Of a DNA stretch of 50,792 nt, positions 7,234-15,469 are shown piece by piece. Every line of letters starts with the position of its first letter. Position 1 is the stretch's first letter. A program made the position numbers and the translations under genes. This stretch comes from Candidatus Dietzia intestinipullorum (GTDB taxonomy: Bacteria > Actinomycetota > Actinomycetes > Mycobacteriales > Mycobacteriaceae). The stretch is from the NCBI GenBank assembly GCA_019119635.1, contig DWWP01000027.1:1-50792 (forward strand). The letters run 5' to 3'. A model generated the notes under the pieces. It did no database searches. It saw only the letters and a list, made by a program, of their open reading frames with translations, and was not told the DNA's origin.

Positions 7234-8094
7234 TCAGATCGGCAGCGTGGTGTCCGAGATGGCGAAGTCGCGCAGCCAGTACACGAACTCGGCCCACAGG
7301 CCCGAGAGCAGCAGCAGGCCCACGATGATCAGCATGACGCCGCCGAAGACCTGGATACGCCGGGTGTTGCGCTGCAGCCAGCCGACCGTCCGCATCGCCC
7401 ACGTGGAGCCGAACGCCACCAGGACGAACGGCAGGCCGAGCCCGAGGCAGTACGCCACGATCAGCAGGACGCCGCGGGCCGCGTCGACACCGGTACCGGC
7501 GGCCACCGAGAGCGCGGCAGCCAGCGTGGGCCCGAGGCACGGTGTCCAGCCGAGGGCGAACACTGCGCCCAACAACGGCGCGCCGACCCAGGTCGACAAT
7601 GCCTTGGGCTGCATCCGGGTATCCCGCTGCAGGGCGGGGACGAGACCGATGAAGACCAGGCCCATGACAATGGTCACCACGCCGCCCAGCCGTTGGAGGA
7701 GCTCCTGCTGGGGCGCGAGGTACTGCACCGTTCCCAGGACCATGGCGCTGAGAAGGACGAACACCACCGTGAAGCCGGCGACGAACAGCAGCGATGCGCC
7801 CACCACGCGCAGGCGCGAGCTCCGCCGGGAGCGACGCTCCTCGAGCGTCATGGTCGCCGCCGCGGCGCGCTGACGCTCGGCGGCGACCGCGGTGACCGGC
7901 GGCCGCTCGGCGCCCACGACGCCGGCCAGGTACGCGACGTAGCCGGGGACGAGCGGGATCACGCACGGAGAGGCGAACGACACCAGCCCCGCGAGCAGGC
8001 AGGCTCCCAGGGCGAGCAGGATCGGCCCGCTGGCCGCCGTCTGCTGGAAGCTCTCCCCCACGCTCTGGGCGAGCACGATCACGTCCGGGCTCAC
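7234..8094 (-). CDS. ccdA: Cytochrome c biogenesis thiol-reductant transporter CcdA
   Basis: 286 residues of the DsbD/CcdA membrane family. Paired cysteines sit in the first and fourth helices (SFASPCVIPLVPGYVAYLAG near residue 35; LGWTPCLGPTLAA near 175). They pass electrons from cytoplasmic thioredoxin across the membrane to ResA, which keeps apocytochrome cysteines reduced. A 50-residue charged loop (about 60-110, rich in R, E and A) between the first helices is longer than in short bacterial CcdA. The GTG start at 8094 shares GTGA with the resA stop; this internal start is preferred because the upstream frame is antisense-like. Same position as Rv0527. Confidence 0.93.
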   Translation of the reverse strand: MSPDVIVLAQSVGESFQQTAASGPILLALGACLLAGLVSFASPCVIPLVPGYVAYLAGVVGAERPPVTAVAAERQRAAAATMTLEERRSRRSSRLRVVGASLLFVAGFTVVFVLLSAMVLGTVQYLAPQQELLQRLGGVVTIVMGLVFIGLVPALQRDTRMQPKALSTWVGAPLLGAVFALGWTPCLGPTLAAALSVAAGTGVDAARGVLLIVAYCLGLGLPFVLVAFGSTWAMRTVGWLQRNTRRIQVFGGVMLIIVGLLLLSGLWAEFVYWLRDFAISDTTLPI

Positions 8095-8693
8095 GCCGGG
8101 CTGACCTCCTCGGACAGCAGGCGCTCGATGGTGTCGTGGAGCTTGTCGTCGGTGATCTCGACCAGGAACACGGCGGCCACGCGATGCTGCTTGTCCAGCA
8201 GCAGAGTCGTGGGCACGACCGAGGTAGGGAACCCGTGCAGCGCAGCGACGGCGGCGTTGCTGGGGTCCCAGATCGACGGGTAGGTGACGCCGTTGTCCTC
8301 GATGAAGTCGACGGGCTTCTGCCTGTTGGGGTCCCGCAGGTTGATGCCGAACACGGTGGCGCCCTGCGGGCCGAACTCGTCCTGCAGTCGTTGCAGATCG
8401 TCGACCTCGGCCCGGCACGGCCCGCACCACTGGCCCCAGGTGTTGAGGACCACGACCTCCCCCGCGTGGTCCTCCTGCAGGTTGAGCGTGGTGTCGGGGT
8501 CGAGTATGTCCGGGCCGGTGATCTGGTCGACCGGCTTACGATCGGCCGGCGGGTCGTAGTAGATCTCGAGCTGGCCGTCGGGGCTGATGAACTCGAATGT
8601 CTCGCCCTGCGCCACGGCGTCCGTGCCGGTGGCGCAACCGGCACCGAGGACACCGACCATCAACAGGGCGCCGAGAGTGGACTTGAGGCGCAT
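8091..8693 (-). CDS. resA: ResA/TlpA-like thiol-disulfide lipoprotein
   Basis: 200 residues. A lipoprotein signal ends in the lipobox LGAGC (Cys20), so the protein should be anchored on the outer face of the membrane. The thioredoxin-like domain has its redox centre WCGPC at residues 89-93 and the cis-proline region SVVPTTLL near residue 158. Partnering CcdA, it reduces the CXXCH cysteines of apocytochrome c before heme attachment. It starts three bases after the stop of the phosphatase gene and overlaps ccdA by four bases. Equivalent to Rv0526. Confidence 0.92.
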   Translation of the reverse strand: MRLKSTLGALLMVGVLGAGCATGTDAVAQGETFEFISPDGQLEIYYDPPADRKPVDQITGPDILDPDTTLNLQEDHAGEVVVLNTWGQWCGPCRAEVDDLQRLQDEFGPQGATVFGINLRDPNRQKPVDFIEDNGVTYPSIWDPSNAAVAALHGFPTSVVPTTLLLDKQHRVAAVFLVEITDDKLHDTIERLLSEEVSPA

Positions 8694-8696
8694 CGG

Positions 8697-9599
8697 TCAG
8701 GCTCCTGTCTGCGACGGATCGGAGGCACCCGCCGGCTCCGAGTAGACGATGTCGCGGAGCGTGCGTCCCTCGAACACCAACGAGGTGATCGACGCAAGAG
8801 AGCACTGACGGGACCGCGGGTCGTGCCACAGCCGCCGGCCCTCGAGGAACCGCCGGGTGGTGTACACGGGCAGCTGGTGGCTCACCAGCACCGCCTCGTG
8901 GCCGCGGGCGGCGTCGAGGACGGAGTACACGGACCCGATCATGCGGTGCGCGATCTGCAGGTACGGCTCACCCCACGACGGCCGCAGCGGGTTGACGAGC
9001 ACGGGCCAGTAGCGGGGATTGCGCAGTGCGCCGTCGCGCCCGCCGACCTTGTTGCCCTCGAAGCGGTTCTCGGCCTCGATGATGTCCTCGTCGATCCCGA
9101 CCGGCAGACCCAGCGTCTCCGCGAGCGGCGCGGCGGTCTCCTGGGCCCGCTGCAGCGGGGAGGCGACGATCGAGACGATGTCGTGCCCCTGCCCCAGCAC
9201 CCGGCCCACGGTCTCGGCCTGACTGCGGCCCAGCTCGGACAGTCGGAAGCCGGGCAGGCGACCGTAGAGGACCCCCTCCGGGTTGTGGACCTCGCCGTGC
9301 CGCACCAGGTGCACGATGGTCTGCGTCTCGGTGCCGCGGGCGGACGCGTCACGGGGCGCCGACGACGGTGACGACGACGAGCCGGGCTCGCCCGGCGCGG
9401 CGATCGTGCCGGGCTCGGCGCCATAGACCTCGGCCCCCTCGGTCGGCCGGCCGGTGGTGTCGACCGCGGGGGCGGCCGGGGCGGCGAGGCCTCCGAGCGC
9501 GGGCGGCTCGTCTGCGGGGCCGGGGTGTTCTCCGCGCAGGGGGATGGGCAATGAGGTGGGTCCGGCCTTGGGCACGGAGAGCCGACCGCGCAGGCTCAT
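8697..9599 (-). CDS. Histidine phosphatase (phosphoglycerate-mutase-like) with long disordered N-terminus
   Basis: 300 residues. The catalytic core begins [18 protein letters not shown], with the RHG phosphohistidine motif at residues 100-102. A second histidine lies in [18 protein letters not shown], and the substrate is unknown. About 90 residues rich in Pro, Ala, Gly and Ser precede the core. The M. tuberculosis homologue Rv0525, as remembered, starts almost at the core. The ATG at 9599 overlaps the hemL stop (ATGA), which supports the long form. A shorter product from an internal start cannot be excluded. It lies in the hemL-resA-ccdA operon. Confidence 0.85.
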   Translation of the reverse strand: MSLRGRLSVPKAGPTSLPIPLRGEHPGPADEPPALGGLAAPAAPAVDTTGRPTEGAEVYGAEPGTIAAPGEPGSSSSPSSAPRDASARGTETQTIVHLVRHGEVHNPEGVLYGRLPGFRLSELGRSQAETVGRVLGQGHDIVSIVASPLQRAQETAAPLAETLGLPVGIDEDIIEAENRFEGNKVGGRDGALRNPRYWPVLVNPLRPSWGEPYLQIAHRMIGSVYSVLDAARGHEAVLVSHQLPVYTTRRFLEGRRLWHDPRSRQCSLASITSLVFEGRTLRDIVYSEPAGASDPSQTGA

Positions 9600-10945
9600 C
9601 GCGCGCCCTCCGGCGGGGTCGCGGCCGCAGCGGCCTCCGCGGCGACCGGCAGGGCGTCCGCGATGTGCTGGAAGTCGTCGTCCGTCAGCGCCGTGGACAC
9701 GAACCACGTCTCGAACGCGCTCGGCGGCGCGTACACGCCCCGATCGAGCAGCGTGTTGAAGAACGGCGCGTACCGGAACGACTCGGCGGCCGCGGCGCCT
9801 GCGTAGTCCGTCACCTGCTGGTCGGTGAAGAACACGCTGAGCATGGTGCCCGCCCGCTGGACGGTGTGCGCGACGCCCGCCGCGTGCAGGGCGTTGCCGA
9901 GCAGGTCCTCGAGCCGGTCCGCGTTGGTCTGCAGCGTGTAGTAGCAGGAGTGGTCGGCCAGCTGCAGCGACTTCAGACCCGCGGCCACGGCGACCGGGTT
10001 CCCCGCCAGGGTGCCCGCCTGGTAGACGGGGCCCGCGGGCGCGAGGTGGGACATCACGTCGGCACGCCCACCGAACGCGGCGGCCGGGAGGCCACCGGAC
10101 ATGACCTTGCCGAAGGTGGTCAGGTCGCCGGCCACGCCGTCGATCCCCCACCATCCGCGTTCGCCGGCGCGGAAGCCGGTCATGACCTCGTCCACCACCA
10201 GCAGGGCGCCGTTGTCGGAGCAGAGGGTGCGCAATTCCTCGTTGAACCCGGGCAGCGGCGGCACGGTGCCCATGTTCCCGGCGGCCGCCTCGGTGATCAC
10301 GCACGCGATCTCGCTGCCGTGGTTGGCGAAGACGAGTCGGACGGCCTCGATGTCGTTGTAGGGCACGACGATTGTGTCGTTGGCCGTGGCGCCGGTGACG
10401 CCGGGCGAATCCGGGAGCGCGAACGTGGCGACTCCCGAGCCGGCGTCCGCGAGCAGTGCGTCCACGTGGCCGTGGTAGCAGCCGGAGAACTTGACCACCT
10501 TGGTGCGCCCGGTGAACCCGCGCGCCAGCCGGGCGGCGCTCATGGTGGCCTCCGTGCCCGAGTTCACGAGCCGGACCTCCTCCACGGAGGTGCGGGAGAT
10601 GATCTCGCGGGCCAGGTCCACCTCGCCGGCGGCGGGCGTGCCGAAGCTCAGCCCGCGGGCGGCGGTCTCGCGGACGGCGTCGACGATCTCGGGGTGCGCG
10701 TGGCCGTGGATCATCGGCCCCCACGAGCACACGAGGTCGATGTAGGAGTTGCCGTCGACGTCCGTCATACGGGAACCCCGCGCCTCCTGCATGAAGCGCG
10801 GGGTTCCGCCCACGGAGTCGAACGCTCGCACCGGGGAGTTGACCCCGCCGGGGATCAGCTCGCGGGCCTCGGCGAACAGTGCCGCCGATCGTGTGGTGCC
10901 GGCCAGGCCGGTCGGGGTCGGGAGGGGCTCACTCGCAGACTTCAC
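9596..10945 (-). CDS. hemL: Glutamate-1-semialdehyde 2,1-aminomutase
   Basis: 449 residues, full length. The PLP enzyme converts glutamate-1-semialdehyde to 5-aminolevulinate, the step after HemA in the C5 heme pathway. The PLP-binding lysine is Lys280 in [36 protein letters not shown] and [11 protein letters not shown] are class III aminotransferase landmarks. It starts with GTG at 10945 and is the first gene of hemL-phosphatase-resA-ccdA, linking heme supply to cytochrome c assembly. HemA, C, D and B are encoded separately about 3.5 kb away. Confidence 0.96.
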   Translation of the reverse strand: MKSASEPLPTPTGLAGTTRSAALFAEARELIPGGVNSPVRAFDSVGGTPRFMQEARGSRMTDVDGNSYIDLVCSWGPMIHGHAHPEIVDAVRETAARGLSFGTPAAGEVDLAREIISRTSVEEVRLVNSGTEATMSAARLARGFTGRTKVVKFSGCYHGHVDALLADAGSGVATFALPDSPGVTGATANDTIVVPYNDIEAVRLVFANHGSEIACVITEAAAGNMGTVPPLPGFNEELRTLCSDNGALLVVDEVMTGFRAGERGWWGIDGVAGDLTTFGKVMSGGLPAAAFGGRADVMSHLAPAGPVYQAGTLAGNPVAVAAGLKSLQLADHSCYYTLQTNADRLEDLLGNALHAAGVAHTVQRAGTMLSVFFTDQQVTDYAGAAAAESFRYAPFFNTLLDRGVYAPPSAFETWFVSTALTDDDFQHIADALPVAAEAAAAATPPEGAR

Positions 10946-10951
10946 GCCCCC

Positions 10952-10957
10952 AGTGTG
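10952..10957 (-). promoter_or_regulatory. Candidate -10 element of the hemL operon (leaderless)
   Basis: CACACT on the minus strand ends six bases before the hemL GTG. The first base departs from TANNNT. Spacing matches the other leaderless starts in the window. Confidence 0.35.
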
Positions 10958-10966
10958 TCAAAGGTG

Positions 10967-12925
10967 TCAGCCCTGGGGCGCCGCGGGCGGGGCCGGCGGG
11001 GTGAACAGGGACTTGGCGGCCTCGTCGATCTGGCCCGCCACGTCCTGGACCGCCTGCTCCGCCTGCTGCTGTAGCTCCTGCGGGCTCGGCACCACCGGCG
11101 CGGGAGCCGGCGCGGGAGCCGGGGCGGGGGCAGGGGTCGCCTCGGCAGCGGGGGCCGCGACCGAGCCTGCCATCGGCGCCGGGGCCTGCTCCGGTGCCTG
11201 GGCCTGCTGCGGCGCGGGCGCCTCACCGGCGTCGCGGTGGATGCCGTACCAGTCGTCCGCGCCGTCGACGGGCTGCGCGGCCATCCCGGCCTGCTCGGCG
11301 GCCTCACGCTCGGCCTGGCTCCACTTGGGCAGCGGGTCGGGCGTGGGGTGCCCCTCGACCGTGGTCTGGTCGACGGTGCCGTTCTCCAGGAAGTTCATCA
11401 CCAGGTCGTCGACGGCCTCGTTGCCGGTCCGGAAGTGACCGTGGTCCCCACCGCTGACGGTCACCAGGTGACCGCCGAGTGCGTCGAGCACCGCCTCGGC
11501 ACCGGCGATGGGCGTGACGGCGTCCTTCTCGGCGTGCAGGATCAGTGGCTTCTCGTCGAGCTCGTCGCCGTTCGGGGTGATGGTCTCCGCCACCGGCTCC
11601 CAGCCCACACAGTCGTCACCGGCGGCCTCGGCGGCGGCGCGGGTCGTGAGCTGGTTGCCGCCCGTGGCCTTGTCGACGGACGCCGCCATCACGCCCAGCT
11701 GAGAGGGGGACTCGGCCGTCTCGTTGCACGTGATGATCGAGTTCATCTCGACATCCGTCCGCAGGACCGGTGAGCGGTTCTCCTTGGCGTCGACGATCTT
11801 GGCTGCCGTCGGGTAGTCGACCCGGGCGATGGTGCCGCCGTCGTTGTAGTACTTGAGCATGTGGGCCAGCATCGGCCACGCCTGCTCGGAGTACGTGGCA
11901 CCGACGGTCGAGTCGAACAGGCCGGTCGTGGCGTTGTTGGTCAGCCCCTGCAGCGCGGCTGCGCGGGCGAACCCCTCGACCCGGGCGCGCGTCGGCGCGG
12001 TCCCGTTGATCACGTCGATCGCGGGCTGCTCGATCTGCGTGCCGCGGAGCTCGACGGGCAGGTCGCGGGTCTCGGCCGGCGGCGGGGTCAGGTTGGCGGG
12101 CCCGCCGACCTCCTGGTCGGTGACCCACTTCCACGAGTGGAACACCTTGAGCGGGGTGTCACCGAGCCCGTAGTAGTCGTCCCGCTCGGCGATCCAGGAG
12201 AAGATGTCGTTGATGCGGTCCTCCTGGGCGAGCGCCCCCTGCTCGGCCTGCTCGGACCACCGCCAGTCCGGATGCGTGTTGGAATCCAGCACCATGCGCC
12301 CGGTGTGCTCGGGGAACAGGGTGGCGTAGTCGGTGCCGATCGCGGTGCCGTAGGAGACACCCACGTAGTCGATCTCGGCGTGGCCGAGCGCCTCGCGCAC
12401 CGCGTTCATGTCGCGGGCGGCGTTCTCGGTGGTCATCGACGCCATGTAGTCGGGGTCGGTGCCGTAGCAGGCGTCGTGCAGCTGGTTCTGCGAGGTGGGG
12501 CCCACGAAGGAGGCGTCGCACACCATCGGGTCGGAACCGAACAGCCCGCGCGGCTGCACCGCGACCAGATCGTGGTTGTTGTAGAGCCCCGCGGGCTGGG
12601 CGCCGTCCGGGCCGGGGTTCCAGAAGTTGAGGGCGTAGACGCCGGGGCCGCCGGGGTTGCCGAACACGGTGGACCGTGACTGGCCGGACGAAGCCTTGAT
12701 GCGGGTCAGTGCGATCCGGGTCTGTTCGGCGTCCGGCTCCGAATAGTCGACCGGGACCTCCAGGGTGCCGCACTCGAGTCCGTCGGGCGTGTACTCCGCC
12801 TCGACCCCGAGCATGTCCGTGCACTCTTCCCACTCGATCGGGGCGGCCGAAGCCATCCCCGTCCCCATGAGTGCGACCGCTCCCACGACCGCGGTGGCGC
12901 CAACGAAAGTGCTAGACGGCTGCAC
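10967..12925 (-). CDS. Secreted TAP-like alpha/beta hydrolase (tripeptidyl-peptidase-type)
   Basis: 652 residues. The signal peptide (AVVGAVALMGTGMASAAP) is probably cut near residue 27. The alpha/beta fold has the oxyanion loop GNPGGPG (about 89-95), the nucleophile elbow GVSYG (Ser191), and a C-terminal TAP-like domain with acid and histidine regions HAEKDAVTP and GGDHGHF. A low-complexity Ala/Pro/Gln tail of about 90 residues follows. Related actinobacterial proteins cleave tripeptides or act on cell-envelope substrates; the true substrate is unknown. The GTG at 12925 is chosen because it has a GGGGA stretch upstream and gives a clean signal peptide; the frame continues upstream to 13057. 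Confidence 0.85.
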   Translation of the reverse strand: MQPSSTFVGATAVVGAVALMGTGMASAAPIEWEECTDMLGVEAEYTPDGLECGTLEVPVDYSEPDAEQTRIALTRIKASSGQSRSTVFGNPGGPGVYALNFWNPGPDGAQPAGLYNNHDLVAVQPRGLFGSDPMVCDASFVGPTSQNQLHDACYGTDPDYMASMTTENAARDMNAVREALGHAEIDYVGVSYGTAIGTDYATLFPEHTGRMVLDSNTHPDWRWSEQAEQGALAQEDRINDIFSWIAERDDYYGLGDTPLKVFHSWKWVTDQEVGGPANLTPPPAETRDLPVELRGTQIEQPAIDVINGTAPTRARVEGFARAAALQGLTNNATTGLFDSTVGATYSEQAWPMLAHMLKYYNDGGTIARVDYPTAAKIVDAKENRSPVLRTDVEMNSIITCNETAESPSQLGVMAASVDKATGGNQLTTRAAAEAAGDDCVGWEPVAETITPNGDELDEKPLILHAEKDAVTPIAGAEAVLDALGGHLVTVSGGDHGHFRTGNEAVDDLVMNFLENGTVDQTTVEGHPTPDPLPKWSQAEREAAEQAGMAAQPVDGADDWYGIHRDAGEAPAPQQAQAPEQAPAPMAGSVAAPAAEATPAPAPAPAPAPAPVVPSPQELQQQAEQAVQDVAGQIDEAAKSLFTPPAPPAAPQG

Positions 12926-13022
12926 CGATCCCCGTTTCCCTGTGGTGTAGATGATTCTCCTGCGGGCCGGACGCCGTGGGATCCCGCTTTCACGACCGCC
13001 ACACGCGTTCCGAACCGTCACA

Positions 13023-13028
13023 AATGTA
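13023..13028 (-). promoter_or_regulatory. Possible -10 element of the TAP-like hydrolase gene
   Basis: TACATT on the minus strand, about 97 bases upstream of the GTG. The -35 region is weak. It lies in a 214-base gap in which no gene is seen. Confidence 0.25.
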
Positions 13029-13139
13029 GCCGGTGACCCACCGCACGGGGAACGCACCGGCGGGCCCTCAGGGAACCGTCATCCGATCGTTACCGGACCG
13101 GGCGCGCGCCTCCTGAAATGCCCTCGAACAGTTGCTGTA

Positions 13140-13394
13140 TCAGCGAAGATGGGGCGAGCGGGACCTGAGGATCGCGAGCGACGCCGACAGCAGCGCCACC
13201 CCCGCCGCCACGGTGGCCGCGACGAGGAACCAGGGGTCGGTGACGGTGCGCTCGATCTGCCCCTCGACCGGCGGGCCACCGGCCGGATCGACCATCGGGG
13301 GGTCCACCATCACGACGTCCCGCGCGAGCCACCACAGCACGATCGCGAGGAGCAGGGCGACGACGGCCACCGCGGCGGGGCGCCGGGCACTCAT
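13140..13394 (-). CDS. Small two-helix membrane protein
   Basis: 84 residues with helices at about 7-25 (AAVAVVALLLAIVLWWLA) and 55-75 (FLVAATVAAGVALLSASLAIL). The linker is rich in proline and acidic residues. No family is recognised and no function is assigned. It overlaps the preceding gene by four bases (ATGA) and ends the heme operon. M. tuberculosis has small membrane genes (Rv0513, Rv0514) at the same place. Confidence 0.7.
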   Translation of the reverse strand: MSARRPAAVAVVALLLAIVLWWLARDVVMVDPPMVDPAGGPPVEGQIERTVTDPWFLVAATVAAGVALLSASLAILRSRSPHLR

Positions 13395-13861
13395 GCGCGG
13401 CCCTCCCCCACGGCGGATTCGAGCGCGGCGTGCAGCGCGGGGGCATCGCGGGCCCAGGCGCGGACCTCGCCACCGGTATCCAGTCGCAGCCCCACCGAGC
13501 GACGCCGGCGCGGGACCTGTCGCAGCTCACCGAGCGTGCGCGCGGTCTCCCATGACGCCTCGGGGTCACCGTCCGCCGGCAGCGGCAGCACCTCGGCCAC
13601 GCGGTCGAGCTCCACGTCCTCGGTGCCCTGCGTGTACGTGGTCTCCGTGAGCCGGACATGGCCGTGGACGCGGGTGGCCGCGATCATCACGCCGTGGCAG
13701 AGGGCCGAGGCGATCGCGCAGACCGTGAGCATGAGCCAGTGCACCGGGGCGCCGGTGACCACTTCGAACAGTGCGGCGGCCAGGCAGAACAGCGGCGCGG
13801 CGAAGATCCACGCCCAGCTCCAGCCGTCCTCGGCGTAGAGAACGCGCTCAGGCGCCGGCAC
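13391..13861 (-). CDS. Membrane protein with two helices and cytosolic C-terminal domain
   Basis: 156 residues from GTG at 13861 (VPAPERVLYAEDGWSW). Two adjacent helices (WAWIFAAPLFCLAAALFEVV; HWLMLTVCAIASALCHGVMI) precede a soluble half with a basic RRRRSVGLRL strand. The C-terminal part suggests a small beta-rich domain, but no family is recognised. It overlaps the upstream gene by 14 bases and the downstream one by four, so the three are probably co-translated with hemB. The frame is open to 13963 but the earlier codons lie inside the upstream gene. Confidence 0.65.
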   Translation of the reverse strand: MPAPERVLYAEDGWSWAWIFAAPLFCLAAALFEVVTGAPVHWLMLTVCAIASALCHGVMIAATRVHGHVRLTETTYTQGTEDVELDRVAEVLPLPADGDPEASWETARTLGELRQVPRRRRSVGLRLDTGGEVRAWARDAPALHAALESAVGEGRA

Positions 13862-14429
13862 GGGGGCCTCCGCTGGTGAACTGCATGGACTCGGCGGTGT
13901 GCTGACGCCACACGGCGGTGGCCGCGCACAGGCCGGCGAGGATCCGGCACGAGAGCGCGACAAAGGTGACCACCTCGCCGCCGGAGGAGGCGATCGCCAT
14001 GCCTCCGAAGACGCCCACCACCACCGAGACGGCGTCCACCAGGAGGAAGATCGCGGCGAGGTCGAGCAGGGTGCGTGCCCAGCCCTTTCCGGCCCGCATG
14101 CGGAAGGCCAGCCACACCGTCAGGGCGGCGACGACGACGGCCAGTCCCGCACCGATGACCATGGCGGCGGTGAACACCCCGTCGATCGACGGCGCGGCAT
14201 CTCCCGCCTCCGCCGCCGCGTCCTCGACGACCTCCCGGGTGGCCGCGGGCATGTCCTCGAACCGCGAGGTGAGGGCATTGAGGAGCATGCCGACGAGCGC
14301 GAAGCCGGCCGCCGCCATCCACAGGACCCACGCCGTGTGGATGTCGTCGGGTGGCGGGGGCGTCGGTTCGGTGTCGTCCCGCTCGGTCTGGGCGGGCGGG
14401 CGCCAGGGGCCGTCCTGGGCCGCCATCAC
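13848..14429 (-). CDS. Multi-pass membrane protein downstream of hemB
   Basis: 193 residues. A Pro- and Glu-rich cytosolic head (to about 30) is followed by four predicted helices, near 33-51, 86-110, 122-142 and 150-170. Sequence and place are like the membrane proteins that follow hemB in mycobacteria. Function is unknown. The GTG at 14429 shares GTGA with the hemB stop; the ATG directly after it is an equally good start. Confidence 0.7.
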   Translation of the reverse strand: MMAAQDGPWRPPAQTERDDTEPTPPPPDDIHTAWVLWMAAAGFALVGMLLNALTSRFEDMPAATREVVEDAAAEAGDAAPSIDGVFTAAMVIGAGLAVVVAALTVWLAFRMRAGKGWARTLLDLAAIFLLVDAVSVVVGVFGGMAIASSGGEVVTFVALSCRILAGLCAATAVWRQHTAESMQFTSGGPRAGA

Positions 14430-15442
14430 ACCCGCCAGCCGTCGGCGAGGAGGCGGGCGGCGTGCAGGGCCCAGTAGGTCAGGACGATGTCGGCCCCCGC
14501 GCGACGGATGGAGGTCAGTGACTCCATGACGGCCGGGTCGTGGTCGATCCAGCCCCGCTCGACTGCGGCACTGATCATCGCGTACTCCCCGGACACCTGG
14601 TAGGCGGCCACCGGCACATCGGAGACCTCCGCGGTCTGCCGCAGGATGTCCAGGTAGGACAGGGCGGGTTTGACCATCACCATGTCCGCCCCCTCCTCGA
14701 GGTCCAGCCGGACCTCGCGGAGCGACTCGCGCGCATTGGCCGGGTCCTGTTGGTAGGTGCGGCGGTCGCCGCGGAGCGAGGAGCCCACGGCTTCACGGAA
14801 GGGGCCGTAGAAGGCGCTCGAGTACTTGGCGCTGTAGGCGAGGAGCGCCACGTCGTGGTGGCCGGCGGAGTCGAGCGCCTCGCGGATCCGACCGATCTGG
14901 CCGTCCATCATCCCGCTCGGGCTAACGACGTGCGCGCCGGCGGCCGCCTGGGCCACCGCCAGCTCGCCGTAGGCGGCGAGCGTGGCGTCATTGTCGATCA
15001 CCTGCTCGCCCCGGGCGTCCGTGCCGAGGACACCGCAGTGGCCGTGGTCGGTGAACTCGTCGAGGCACGTATCCGCCATCACCAGCAGGTCGTCGCCGAC
15101 CTCGTCGCGCACGGCGGTGAGCGCCCGGTTGAGGATCCCGTCCGCCGCGGCGCCGCAACTGCCGGTGGCGTCCTTGTCCTCGTCCCGGGGGACGCCGAAC
15201 AGCATGATCCCGCCGAGCCCGGCCTCCGCGGCGGCGGCGGCCTCTCGGCGCAGCGAGTCGACGGTGTGCTGCGAGACCCCGGGAAGGGAGGAGATCGCCC
15301 GCGGCTCGTCGATCCCGTCGGCGACGAACGCCGGGAGGACCAACTGCTGCGCGCGGAGGGAGGTCTCGGACACCAACCTGCGCATCGCGGGGGTCGTACG
15401 CAGGCGACGGGGACGGACTACGGGACCGGTCTCAGCACTCAC
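14426..15442 (-). CDS. hemB: Porphobilinogen synthase (delta-aminolevulinate dehydratase)
   Basis: 338 residues. It condenses two 5-aminolevulinates into porphobilinogen. The two active-site lysines are Lys206 (SAKYSS) and Lys258 (VKPALSYLD). The metal loop reads DTCLDEFTDHGHC, with Cys126, Asp128 and Cys136. One of the three cysteines that bind catalytic zinc in E. coli HemB is therefore aspartate, which points to a different or mixed metal requirement. It sits last among the heme genes of the hemA-hemC-hemD-hemB run, 27 bases after hemD, and is coupled to the next gene by a four-base overlap. Confidence 0.96.
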   Translation of the reverse strand: MSAETGPVVRPRRLRTTPAMRRLVSETSLRAQQLVLPAFVADGIDEPRAISSLPGVSQHTVDSLRREAAAAAEAGLGGIMLFGVPRDEDKDATGSCGAAADGILNRALTAVRDEVGDDLLVMADTCLDEFTDHGHCGVLGTDARGEQVIDNDATLAAYGELAVAQAAAGAHVVSPSGMMDGQIGRIREALDSAGHHDVALLAYSAKYSSAFYGPFREAVGSSLRGDRRTYQQDPANARESLREVRLDLEEGADMVMVKPALSYLDILRQTAEVSDVPVAAYQVSGEYAMISAAVERGWIDHDPAVMESLTSIRRAGADIVLTYWALHAARLLADGWRV

Positions 15443-15469
15443 GGGTCCCAGGGTAGTCGTGGCCCCGCG

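Noticed and set aside
8697-10730. 677-codon frame containing the histidine phosphatase
   Set aside because: Codons upstream of 9599 lie within hemL in another frame; the ATGA overlap at 9596-9599 marks the real start.
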